From NCBI GenBank assembly GCA_025084515.1, contig JAJAGP010000208.1, positions 434,001 to 498,000 on the forward strand: 64,000 bases of DNA, written 5' to 3'. The stretch comes from Ancistrus triradiatus (Eukaryota > Chordata > Actinopteri > Siluriformes > Loricariidae). A program made the translations under genes and the position numbers. Shown here piece after piece: positions 57,701-64,000 of this stretch. Below the pieces are notes generated by a model that saw only the letters and a program-made list of their open reading frames with translations, had not been told where the DNA came from and did no database searches. Numbering within the stretch: position 1 is the first letter of the stretch; every line of letters begins with the position of its first letter.

Positions 57701-60700
57701 GGATCTTTTGGTTGCCGGGCTAAATCCAGCAGTTACGTTGGTGTTTAAAAACCACAACCACACACATGGCCATGTCACTGCCAGGCTTGGGCCAACGATG
57801 ACATTTAGATGTTGTCTGAGGAATTATCACGGTAAACTATATCATCATGATCCAGCTTCAGCTTTGAAGAACCACATGACAATTACAGGGTGTTTTGTGA
57901 TGGTAATATAATTACCATATTCCACCATTCTAATATGACAGTTGTTGTGGTTGTACCATTGGGCTTTTACATGTGAGAGATGTGATGATGTCGGGCTAAC
58001 GAGATAGTGGTCAATGAACTGTCGCGAAAATGTACATAAGTGCATGGTCTGATCTGCTACCTGGTGAACAGTTTGCAGTTGTCCTTTGTAATACAGGTTT
58101 CATTTTCATACAATAAGTGAACGATCATTTATATAATATCGCTGCTTATTTAAATTACTGCAAAATTCAAAAATGCAGTGGTACCTCAGAACTCGTCCAA
58201 TTCAGGTCCTCGACACATTTTGACCAGAAAATTCGTCTCGGCTCACTTGTTTAAGCTAGTACGAGTCAAGCTGCGTGACTCGTTTCAGCCGAAACCCGAT
58301 TCATGATTCACGATTCAGTACACAGTGATTCAGATTCACAATAGCCCTCAGAAGATCTCCGCTATTTTGTATCGTGGTTTTCTTTATTTTTATCCACAGT
58401 ACTGTATTCTTAGAACAAATAAGTCTCCATGGCTCCTAAAAAGGTTAAACCGAAAGCAAAACAGGAATCCTGAATCCTACAGAACACAGGCTGCAGTTAG
58501 CATTAGCAGCTATGCTAACACCCCAAAGTTCACCAGTAGAGTAAGTGTTTAGCTTTTACTTTTCACATTCAATCCATTATTCACTAAATTACATAAGATT
58601 TTTCAACACTTTGTCATAAAATAAGCTTTGTGTTAATGATTTTGGCCAACTGTAGGTTAATGTAAGCGTTTTAAATATAATTTACTTATCATTACTTATC
58701 ATAGGCTCCACTGTGTTACAGTATAGACAGCTCTACCAAACACTCAAAGTCATCAGTTCAGGATACATTTAACATATGATGGATTTGTCTGAACATATCC
58801 CCATCGTAAATCAGGGAGCACCTGTACAGTACAACTCCATTAATGCATATAGTGCCTTATACAGTGTGGATTTTCTGGGGGTCTGGAACGGATTCATTCA
58901 ATTTACATTATTCCTTATGGAAAATTTTTTCCAGTAGTCGTCACTTATGGCAAGAAGTGAGGTACCACTGTTTTGATTATCGGGCCAAGCCTATTCACTA
59001 TCATGTCTGGGTTGCAACTATACTATGAATGATCTACTATTCAAATAATAGGGACTTACAGTTTATACTGACTAGAAAAAAATTATAAATTCAGCTTTAA
59101 CTCAACAACAGTCTGTCTATTCCTCATATGCAGTTGGGCAATAATGTATTTAGTCAGCCACTGATTGTTGGAAGATCTCATCCCGTGGGGTCAAAATGAT
59201 CATGAGAACGGTGAGCAAAAATACAAGAACTACACTGAGGGACTGATGAAGATGACCGCAGAGAGCGGGACCAAATAACAAAGGCTAAAATCCAGTAAAC
59301 ACACTACACCCAAAAGTGACATCAGAATCTGCAGTGCAGCGTTGTCCCCCTGCTTAGCCAGACATGTCCGGCCCATCGAAGTTTCCCAGAGCAGCATATG
59401 CATGATCCATGAAGAGGTTGGGAGAGAATATCATGGGTCAGATGAAAACCAAAATAGAAACTTTTGGTAAAAACTCAACTCATGTGTTGGAGAGGAAGAA
59501 GAATGCTGAGTTGCATCCCAGAAAAAACCCATACCTACTGTGAAGAAGGGAGGTGGAAAATCATGCTTTGGGGCTGTTTTTCTGCAAAGGGGACAGGACG
59601 ACTGATCTGTGTTAAGGGAAAAATGAACGGGGCCATGTATCGTGAGATTTTAAGTCAAAACCTCCTTCCATCAGTGAGAGCATTGAAGATGGAATGTGGC
59701 TGGGTCTTCCCGCATGACAATGATCCCGCTTGGGCAATGGAGTGGCTCCGTAAAAAGCATTTCAAGATCCTGGAGTGTCCTAGCCAGTCTCCAGACCTCA
59801 ACCCCACAGAAAATTTGTGGAGGGAGTTGAAAGTCCGTATTGCCCAGTGACAGCCCCAAAACATCACTGCTCTAGAGGAGATCTGCATGGAGGAATGGGC
59901 CCAAAAATACCATAGTATGACAATAGTTAAACAATATGTGTGCCAACCTGGTGAAGACTTAAGGAAACAGTTGACCTCTGTCATTGCAACAAAGGTTATG
60001 TTGACAAAACACTGAGTTGAACTTTTCGCTTATTGACCAAATACTTATTTTTCACCATGTTTTATAGAAAATTCTTTAAAAATCCTTTACAATGTGATTT
60101 CCTGGATTTTTTCTCATTTGGTTCTCATAGTTGAAGTGTGCTATGATTGAAAATTACAGGCCCTCTCTCATCTTCTAAGTAGGAGAACTTGCACAATCGT
60201 GGCTGAATAAATATATTTTCCCACTGTGACTTGGAAACAGGAAAAAGACGTGAGTACATTATCAGGAAATCGCAAATCCTGCTGTCTCCCCTTGTAGTAG
60301 TCTAGTGAATTTCTCACAGTCTAATTGGAAAGAAAAGCTCTCACAACGCGGACGTGTGCTTGGCATACATACAGGCTTCTGAGGTAACACTCTGCCTCGG
60401 CTGGGAACCTCCAGCCGTTCCTCAGTAGACTGTTCGCCAGCTCACGAACCTTGCAGCAAACACACACAGAACTATTACAGTGTAAACAGACACGCCAGTA
60501 CTGTTTTGATAGATTATGCAAAGACATACAAAGACTTAAGAGACTGATGTCACTTCTGTCCAGCCTTTTCACGCAAAGACAAGCCTCCATTCATTTAAAC
60601 ACATGTACACACAGCTTTTCTTTGTTGCATACACACATACCTTTTGCAGTGCATCTCCGTGCAGAAGTAGATCTGGAAGTCTTCAGAATTGTTCACCACA

Positions 60701-60736
60701 TAGAGGAAGGAGCTGCGTTCATCGAACTTGGAAATG
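39673..60736 (-). CDS. map3k5: ASK-family MAP kinase kinase kinase, map3k5 (ASK1)-like, 3' part, 18 exons visible
   Basis: Stress-activated MAP3K of the JNK/p38 pathways. Exons in transcript order: 60,641-60,736; ~60,365-60,449; 56,579-56,712; ~54,905-55,020; ~54,661-54,801; 52,702-52,806; 51,372-51,529; 47,599-47,779; 47,183-47,200; 45,280-45,457; 44,904-45,072; 43,739-43,924; 41,825-41,930; 40,935-41,175; 40,393-40,505; 40,133-40,242; 39,970-40,046; 39,673-39,733. Splice phases agree from 51,529 to the stop. ASK1-type signatures: RSISLPVPV, EDTSSSSEYGSVSPD, FEDHSAPPSPEEKD, VATSGVSTLSSTVS, ELRPHFSL. The C-terminal coiled coil and SAM-like domain are complete. The N-terminal half (thioredoxin-binding and TPR-like regions) lies beyond 64 kb. 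Four exons between 52.7 and 60.4 kb contain frameshifts that look like homopolymer base errors. If they were real, the kinase would be dead. Confidence 0.92.
39970..40046 (-). CDS. map3k5: map3k5 exon: SAM-like domain
   Basis: 77 nt encoding IVAEDYTLEDMLHFVTRDD and LKSLRL. Acceptor CTGTAG|ATTG, donor AAA|GTGAGT. The SAM-like C-terminal module supports oligomerisation in this family. Confidence 0.92.
40133..40242 (-). CDS. map3k5: map3k5 exon: start of SAM-like domain
   Basis: 110 nt encoding VATSSVNAPSSVRGEADS, ELLKWLRLHGADADSIDR. Acceptor CTGTAG|ATG, donor CGG|GTATC. Confidence 0.92.
40393..40505 (-). CDS. map3k5: map3k5 exon: C-terminal coiled coil
   Basis: 113 nt encoding LLEELMDREREYQCILQQ, VLEEREKEIKLLKIRSEPI, a charged heptad-like helix that forms the ASK homo-oligomer coiled coil. 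Acceptor TTTCAG|GTTG, donor ATTG|GTCAG. Confidence 0.93.
40935..41175 (-). CDS. map3k5: map3k5 exon: acidic linker before the coiled coil
   Basis: 241 nt encoding ELRPHFSLTSESDPADQEDV, an acidic/His stretch, then VATSGVSTLSSTVSESQTAQ and LGRMKLETNR. VATSGVSTLSSTVS is the clearest ASK1-specific signature. Acceptor CACCCAG|AGCTC, donor ACAG|GTGGG. Confidence 0.94.
41180..41820. other. Intron, nothing recognised
   Basis: Small dispersed-repeat traces around 41,270-41,400 (GGGAATGTGGGAGAAATCC). No exon. Confidence 0.4.
41825..41930 (-). CDS. map3k5: map3k5 exon: IKPHWMFALD block
   Basis: 106 nt encoding VNKVLRNHNIKPHWMFALDN, IIRKAVQTAITILVP. Nearly identical to human ASK1 as I recall it. Acceptor CTGCAG|GTAAAC (the G before TAAAC belongs to the exon), donor CCCAG|GTAAC. 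Confidence 0.94.
42390..42600 (+). repeat. Dispersed tRNA/SINE-like repeat
   Basis: GGTGACTCGGTGGTTAGGGC, then CACCTCACAGC, GGTTCAATTCCCAGCC and GTTTGCATGTTCTCCCTGTG. The GTGGTTAGGG and GGTTCAATTCC blocks resemble A and B boxes. Confidence 0.5.
43235..43560 (+). mobile_element. Tc1 group-D related fragment
   Basis: AGGGTTTAAAGAATATGTCT, TGTTGATGCCAGAGGTCAGA, TGGACAGACTAG and AGCATCTCTGAATGCACAAC match the opposite strand of the 21.7-22.3 kb repeat. Confidence 0.65.
43739..43924 (-). CDS. map3k5: map3k5 exon: helical region after kinase
   Basis: 186 nt, phase 0 at both ends. Encodes GSEETKLKHEHISTLVASL, FVRMADRKIIANTLSQLK, ELDFDSTAISQ and FGFQDA. Acceptor CTCCAG|GGTTC, donor GCA|GTGAGT. Confidence 0.94.
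43985..44420. mobile_element. MITE with AAGTCCCCTA terminal inverted repeats
   Basis: Left end TATAGTAAGTCCCCTAGATA, right end (complement) TATACAGCAAGTCCCCTAAA, each followed by a CGAAC block. About 436 bp, flanked by TA-type sequence, consistent with a Tc1/mariner or pogo MITE. An unrelated segment (GTCCCAATTCAGGGGCAGC) is nested inside. Confidence 0.75.
44904..45072 (-). CDS. map3k5: map3k5 exon: SAPPSPEEKD and DSERR block
   Basis: 169 nt encoding IPVEQFEDHSAPPSPEEKD, GFFMLRKDSERRATLHRIL, then EALTQ. Acceptor TTGCAG|CATTC, donor CAG|GTCACT. Confidence 0.94.
45280..45457 (-). CDS. map3k5: map3k5 exon with 14-3-3 binding motif RSISLP
   Basis: 178 nt encoding EYLRSISLPVPVVVEDTSSS, SEYGSVSPDNDLSANPFIF, KSSGKCYSEREVKGHRSLF. 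RSISLP is the 14-3-3 site (human ASK1 Ser966/967). Acceptor AACAG|AATAT, donor CTCAG|GTAACG. The upstream codon is split with the 47,183-47,200 microexon. Confidence 0.92.
45560..46560. repeat. Degenerate minisatellite (~37-40 bp units) split by an insertion
   Basis: Units around GACTGACAGGCACAGA and CATACCTCCTTCACTG repeat from about 45,600 to 45,965 and resume at about 46,380-46,560 (GGCACAGATACCACACCTG). Between them is unrelated unique sequence. Confidence 0.7.
45966..46378. mobile_element. Insertion within the minisatellite
   Basis: About 410 bp beginning TGCCTTTCCATGCACTTAAT with CCGATCATAGTCGGATT. It interrupts the repeat array. No transposase and no certain terminal repeats, so MITE or other insertion is inferred only from the interruption. 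Confidence 0.45.
46561..47182. other. Intron, nothing recognised
   Basis: No exon or repeat terminus seen. Confidence 0.4.
47183..47200 (-). CDS. map3k5: map3k5 18-nt microexon
   Basis: CTTTGACCCCAGGGAACG, bounded by TTTTCCAG on one side and GTGAGT on the other. With the flanking split codons (ACA G| and |AA TAT) it gives TALTPGNEYLRS, matching human ASK1 SALSAGSNEYLRS at this exact spot. Being 18 nt it keeps frame if skipped, so it could be an alternative cassette. Confidence 0.8.
47599..47779 (-). CDS. map3k5: map3k5 exon: end of kinase domain
   Basis: 181 nt encoding VGMFKIHPEIPDSMSAEAKA, FILRCFEPDPDLRATAND and HEFLTVTSRKKKGK. HEFLTVTSRKKK parallels ASK1 DEFLKVSSKKKK. Acceptor TGTAG|GTGGG, donor ACAG|GTGTG. 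Confidence 0.94.
47790..49287. other. Intron; possible old Tc1 fossil near 48.66-48.86 kb
   Basis: At about 48,817-48,855 the plus strand reads WPEFRFDPNRE, a possible wreck of the WPxxSPDLNPIE block. Otherwise nothing recognised. Confidence 0.35.
49288..50854 (+). mobile_element. Full-length Tc1-like transposon (group E), decayed
   Basis: Long inverted ends: TACTGGTCCTTCTCAAAAAA at the left and TTTTTTGAGAAGAAGGACCA at the right, with inversion extending ~200 bp (CTTGAAATATTTCA block). The plus strand keeps pieces of a DDE transposase (SDDKAKFACHSGNKC near 50,005; LTRxRESVDL-type, then KVRGRKTQHSDELRPLSKHS, 50,413-50,470) with many frameshifts. Confidence 0.85.
50885..51285. mobile_element. 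Internally deleted Tc1 group-D derivative
   Basis: Ends CCACTTATTAGGCCACACTG and TAGCAAGGTGTACCTAATAAGG are inverted. Inside are only HTH-side and 3'-side fragments (GAAACTGCTGATCTCTAGGG; TTTCCAGCACCTTGTT). Confidence 0.75.
51372..51529 (-). CDS. map3k5: map3k5 exon: activation-segment end and APE motif
   Basis: 158 nt encoding GTLQYMAPEIIDKGPRGYGK, then PADIWSLGCTIIEMATGKP and FYELGEPQAAMFK. YELGEPQ is ASK1-type. Clean reading frame. Acceptor CTGCAG|GAAC, donor AAG|GTCAG. Confidence 0.95.
51700..52050. repeat. Probable dispersed repeat with a 102-codon open frame
   Basis: The plus-strand open frame from 51,713 is hydrophobic and Cys/Val-rich with no recognised family. The text CTGTGATCCTGGTTACCGAT-like block looks repetitive. 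It lies in a map3k5 intron. Confidence 0.3.
52702..52806 (-). CDS. map3k5: map3k5 exon: DFG loop, frameshifted
   Basis: 105 nt where 106 are expected from the paralogue. ISDFGTSK is recognisable, but there are five homopolymer-length differences (GTCCCTC, CTGAGAT, TCAAAAGCG, AACCCTGC, ACCTTACT) plus a change before AACGTC (GDN becomes GAN-like). Splice borders CACAG|GGA and ACTG|GTAAA are intact. Local base error is the likeliest cause. Confidence 0.85.
52810..53812. other. Intron, nothing recognised
   Basis: AT-rich, no exon or repeat termini. Confidence 0.4.
53813..53985 (+). mobile_element. tRNA-derived SINE
   Basis: GGCTTAGTGGTTAAGG (A-box-like) and GGGTTCAAATTC (B-box-like) 30-odd bases apart, followed by the SINE body ending CTCTGGATAAGCGCATTCTG and CTAAATGAATAC. 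Confidence 0.65.
53990..54560. repeat. Unclassified sequence with a 135-codon plus-strand frame
   Basis: Open frame 53,997-54,404. Composition looks random and no domain is recognised. It is probably a dispersed repeat within the map3k5 intron. Confidence 0.25.
54661..54801 (-). CDS. map3k5: map3k5 exon: hinge to HRD loop, frameshifted
   Basis: About 141 nt against 137 in map3k6. SLSALL, SKWGP, FYTKQILEG and LHDNQI are recognisable in shifting frames, with extra G or A and lost T in short runs. The HRDIK end reads with an insertion, and the donor shows AAG|GACC instead of GT, probably a lost T. Catalytic Asp status cannot be judged from this sequence. Confidence 0.75.
54905..55020 (-). CDS. 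map3k5: map3k5 exon: alpha-C helix to hinge, degraded
   Basis: GSISENGFIKIFIE and NIVQSFGS are readable; family consensus would be QYLGS. The 5' part (YSQPLHEE) is scrambled by indels and its acceptor is unclear. Same poor-quality tract as the two neighbouring exons. Confidence 0.7.
55510..55650 (+). mobile_element. SINE fragment
   Basis: GTGGTAGCCATGTGGTTCAA and AGCAAGGCCCTTAACCCACA then GGACTGTAAGACTG match the SINE body. Confidence 0.5.
56579..56712 (-). CDS. map3k5: map3k5 exon: start of kinase domain
   Basis: 134 nt encoding YDYEYDELGERVI, LGKGTFGIVYAG, DLSNQVRLAIKEI and PERDS. Glycine loop and ATP lysine intact. Acceptor CTGCAG|TATG, donor AGCAG|GTATG. Confidence 0.95.
56795..57240 (+). 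mobile_element. Cluster of two to three tRNA-derived SINE copies
   Basis: GACTCGGTGGTTAAGGCTCT (56,798), GAGTGGCTCCGGGGCTAAG (56,899) and GTGCGATTCAGTATTTAAGG (57,073) each start an A-box-like unit. TGCGTTCAAATCCTGGCTC is a B box, and bodies end CTGGATGAGCGCATAAAT or GGTAAGTGTATCTGCTAAAG. Confidence 0.6.
57250..58180. other. Intron, nothing recognised
   Basis: No exon or terminal repeat identified. Confidence 0.4.
58186..58976. mobile_element. Pogo/Tigger-like non-autonomous element (partner 13.4 kb)
   Basis: Ends CAGTGGTACCTCAGAACTCG and GAAGTGAGGTACCACTG form a terminal inverted repeat. The interior matches 13,390-14,060 with scattered substitutions. A short frame with APKKVK-like start may be a transposase N-terminal relic. 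Confidence 0.7.
59133..60228 (+). mobile_element. Tc1 group-B copy, 5' deletion, many indels
   Basis: Left TIR (GTATTTAGTCAGCCACTGAT-like) jumps at about 59,170 to mid-transposase. Visible: ECGWVFPHDNDPAWAMEW, ECPSQSPDLNPTENLWRELK (Ile to Thr, Glu kept). The right end is near GGCTGAATAAATATATTTTC. Single-base losses are unusually dense. Confidence 0.85.
60365..60449 (-). CDS. map3k5: map3k5 exon: linker before kinase, one base short
   Basis: Reads RELANSLLRNG, matching the F(R/F)EMVN-type linker. In phase with the previous exon it needs one more base after GTTC to avoid a stop (probable base error). The 3' border is uncertain, with a possible donor at GTATGT near 60,360. Confidence 0.65.
60641..60736 (-). 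CDS. map3k5: map3k5 exon: ISKFDER block
   Basis: 96 nt encoding ISKFDERSSFLYVVNNSEDF, QIYFCTEMHCK. Human ASK1 has QIYFCTELHCK. Acceptor TGCAG|CATTTC, donor AAAAG|GTATG. Most upstream map3k5 exon in the window. The next one upstream should lie between here and 64 kb or beyond, but was not found. Confidence 0.93.
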
Positions 60737-61089
60737 CTGCAATAGATGAAGAAGATTTGCTGCTTACACAATGCAGAAGTATAGGAATATTTAATATAAA
60801 AGTAAAGCAAGCCACTTTACATTTATCCGCCTTTCAAAAATGTTTCCTCTAGTCAGATTAGCATTAAATACCACTATTCCTGCAGTAGTTAAAGGCTGGC
60901 TGGAATGTGTACACAGCTGTCAAGTGCATCTAATCAAAATTTTAGTGTAAAGTAGGGAAAGGTACCAGATTAGCATTATGCAACCTGCACATCTTAATCA
61001 GCTTGTAATTATCTCTGCAATAATTAAAATAAAATGGAGTCCGACCTTCATGCAAGTCATACTAATAAGACACAGTCTTCCAAAACCAA

Positions 61090-61560
61090 TAACACAAACA
61101 ACTGGCTTTTCACATCTTTATTAGCTGGTAAGCCTTCATTTAGCCGCAACAACTCCTTCCTGTAACTGCTGTTCAGACTTGCACAATGATTTTAATCTTC
61201 TGGATGGTAATTTGTTGCATGAACAGTTCTCTTAATGTCATCCCACAGCATTTCGTAGCTTCATTTTAAACGATTATGTTGTTGTGCATTTTGGGTGTTA
61301 TCTTGTTGCATCAGAAAACTGAATAAACTGTTTCATCAGTGATGGCAAGCTGATGCAGCACAAACCATTACGCTCCCTCCACAATGATTCACCGCTGGGA
61401 TAAAGTTTTGGTGCTGGCCTGTAATGCTAGTCTCAGAAGCATTGTGGAGCATTCAGACAAACTACAGGTGTGCAGCAATGTTTTTAAGAGTGCTCCATCA
61501 TCAACACCATTCTCGTTACGTATCTTCTCAGTATACAGTGGAGGTGGGTGATATGGCAAA
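61090..61560 (-). mobile_element. Old Tc1 fossil (antisense)
   Basis: The minus strand at about 61,312-61,298 reads MQQDNT, the second-Asp block of Tc1. Flanking text (CTTCCTGTAACTGCTGTTCA; GGTGTTATCTTGTTGCATCA) matches antisense Tc1 transposase with heavy decay. Confidence 0.6.
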
Positions 61561-61840
61561 AATATGTCAAGTACTTTTGTTTTAAGGCTGGATCTCCAAC
61601 CGCAATGGTATCACAGTTTTTCCATGTTGATATTTAAGACTAATTTGCTACTGATCACAGCAACCAAACTCTATTACTGAAAAAATAACAGAAATAGGAC
61701 CAGACCACACTAGCGCAGTCCCAAACAAAATGAAAACTGTTCAACATCACCACCATGTTCTAGGTGTCCATGAATGGTATCATACCAATATAAAAATCTA
61801 CACCATAAATCACTAGAAGTGGCAAACCAACATACATTGA

Positions 61841-62211
61841 TCATTTTAATTCAACCGCCTCTCTGTATTTTGCGTACACCAGAGGAACTTCTGCAACATT
61901 TGTGACTTGGTAACTAATAACGAGGCTCAACAATTTATAGGAGTCACTTAAAACCTTTGTTTTCACAGCCATATTGTTGGGCATCACTTCTTGGACCAGA
62001 TGTCTTTCAAATGCCTTTGGTTCTTCACTGTTTTTGGCTGCTGCACCCACGCTTGGTTCCATCTGACTATCTGGATTTCAGTGTAGTCTTTGGGGTATTT
62101 ACCTTTAAGGGTATTGAATAGGCGGTTTTCCACCAGATCTTGTCTTTTGCAAAGAATTGTTGTTTGCGCAGTGTCTGTTGTGTAAGATCCAAACCAGTTC
62201 CACATACCCAA
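61841..62211 (-). pseudogene. Possible processed pseudogene, identity unknown
   Basis: Two overlapping minus frames join across one shift at about 62,062. The first has RQDLVENRLFNTLKGKYPKD and YTEIQIV. The second has GAAAKNSEEPKAFERHLVQE, NNMAVKTKVLSDSYKLLSLV and VPLVYAKYREAVELK then stop. It looks like real coding sequence with no introns, lying in a map3k5 intron. I do not recognise the parent gene. Confidence 0.4.
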
Positions 62212-62459
62212 TGCTGAATTCTACAGACCCATCCACTCTAGGTTATTACTGGTTTAATCTTATGTCTGTCAGGGTACATGCAAGCAGCACTAGTGAACAG
62301 AGTAGTGTCTTGTTGTTAAAGCACTTTGGGATGGAATTTCCACTTTCTTTATCATGGGTCTCGCGATCTCTCTGTTAAGGGAGTGGAGACATTGGAGTCA
62401 TTCACGATCTAAAATGGTATGATCCAACTCAGAGTGGTACATGAACAGAGCCTTTAACA

Positions 62460-64000
62460 AGGGAGTGTAGCAGCAATAGTAAAGGTCTTAGTAATGGTTG
62501 TCATTTCTTGTATATTTTCTGAGGTTAAAGTGTTTTATCACTGATACTGACATATTAAATTATACAAATGTTTTCTTGCAATTGTAGAACATTTACAATT
62601 ACAGAAATGTACAAACAATAACACATACATAAAACTAAACAATACCTAGTCTTAGTATTGTACATATATTGTCTTAGAATTGTACTATATAAGGGCTTTC
62701 CTTATTTAGGGTTTTGTGTATGTGACTGAGGCTGGTGGTGAGAATCTGTTAACTTGAGTGTTGAACGACTCTTCATTTAGTGTGATGACGAGGGACTTGG
62801 AGAGAAAAAGAGTGTGTGTATGTGTGTGTTTGTCTGTGTGCACCTTTTATTGCATCCTAAATCTATTCAGTGGATGCTCCCTAGCAACCCAGTCTCTGCG
62901 CTCACCAATCACAGAGGAGCAATGGGCCAGTTTGAAAGGTGTCTTCCAATCAGTGTAACCGGGAATGAACTCATTTGCACTGAACATTTTCATTTGGACC
63001 AACAGTAATATTTCCCTGCAGTATAAGGTGACAACCACATCGACACATATCAAGCTGTCACGACGACAAAGGATCATAAGAGAGGTAAACATTTCTCACA
63101 GGTGGATATTTGTAGAAGATTTTGGGTAAGTCTCAAAATCTACAATTAAACCCCACCTGCATGCCAAACACCTGTTTGGAAAGCATGCCAGAAGAAAGTG
63201 TTCTCCTTCATCTTAACACAAACATAAGTGTCTGGAGTTTGCTAGACTCTCCTGAACGCCGACACAAACTGACAGCCAAGGTGTGCTTGGCATAAACTGA
63301 AGGCTAGTTATACAGAAATTAGGTTTAGTGAAGGATCTGTGGCCTTGTGGGAGTGCTCTTCCTCCAAATGCTATAAGAAGCAGTTTAGGATACATGGCAT
63401 CATGGACTAAAGTATCAGGAGATTATAAGTAAAATCTCAGTCGCAATTGATGGTGCATTGGTCAAATACTCTAGCCCATCACAACATAGGCCTGAGTTTG
63501 AGCTACACAGTTGGCCGTGGTAACTAAGTGAGGAGCAGCTGTCCAGAGCCAGCTGCTCGAAAAAGCAATTCCTGAGGACCTGAGATTGTTCCTGGTGCCC
63601 CGACCAGGGATCATTTCGTCTGTGCCCAATTAATTCAAGAACAGACGTTTTGATGTGTTGAGGTGTTTTGCTGTTGCTTTGAGAAAAGGAAGGTCGTACG
63701 AGAGGCGAAGCAACAGTGGTCAACAAAATGAGTCCAACACAGGCTATACTGAGGCACTCGCTGGCTTACGTTCTTGAGTCTTTCAGCAAGCCGGAGATCC
63801 AAAACCTACATTTCATTCTACACAAAAACGGTTCAATGTGCACAGACTAAAATTTCTGTCATAATCACAATTTACTAAACCAAACCCCATTAAAAGCCAA
63901 TGGAATGAGCAACAGAGGACCCGGGAGATTCTGAAGAGATCTGAGACACATGACAGTTTAGAACTCTGCTATGGCATCTTTCCATCATGGTCACATTACT
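62460..64000. other. Intron, nothing firmly recognised
   Basis: Short (GT)n at about 62,812-62,830. No map3k5 exon identified. Some segments near 63,480-63,700 may be dispersed repeat. Confidence 0.35.

Overview
This is vertebrate nuclear DNA, almost certainly from a teleost fish. It is AT-rich, with short coding exons in long introns. The introns are packed with teleost-type repeats: at least five groups of Tc1-like transposons, hAT and pogo/Tigger-like elements, L2-type LINE 3' ends, tRNA-derived SINEs and many microsatellites. The species cannot be fixed from the sequence alone.

The only well-supported genes are two members of the ASK (apoptosis signal-regulating kinase, MAP3K5/6/15) family, both on the minus strand and head to tail. 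The downstream gene occupies about 0.5-28.1 kb. It is map3k6/ASK2-like (EEVPGG, HELGSPQ, GRGTYGVVYAG) and 13 exons are visible. Both of its ends lie outside what can be seen. The upstream gene occupies about 39.67 kb to at least 60.7 kb. It is map3k5/ASK1-like and 18 exons are visible, including the true C terminus and stop codon. The two genes share splice phases and mostly identical kinase-exon lengths. Reading frame was carried by hand across nearly every junction. These kinases phosphorylate MKK4/7 and MKK3/6 and drive JNK and p38 stress signalling. ASK1 and ASK2 are known to form heteromers, so genuine tandem linkage would be notable.

That linkage is uncertain. A 100-N scaffold gap (31,506-31,605) lies between the genes, and all map3k6 exons upstream of 28,052 are missing.

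Layout: 0.5-7.7 kb, map3k6 C-terminal linker and kinase exons with Tc1 copies; 7.8-18.6 kb, repeats around the first kinase exon; 18.6-28.1 kb, central-region exons; 28-39.6 kb, no recognised host exon, but a hAT element with a clear target-site duplication, the gap, a chimeric Tc1, an integrase-like fragment and an inverted-repeat coding remnant; 39.7-47.8 kb, the compact map3k5 C-terminal half with an 18-nt microexon and the 14-3-3 site exon; 51.4-56.7 kb, the map3k5 kinase domain, where 52.7-55.0 kb carries many homopolymer-type indels; 57-64 kb, intron repeats, two more central exons and a possible pseudogene.

Several features suggest error-prone long-read patches: indel-rich exons, adjacent direct duplications that differ mainly by indels, and local inversions. 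I did not find a convincing new biological system. The points most worth testing are the tandem ASK arrangement, the microexon, and the two Tc1 elements with mismatched ends.
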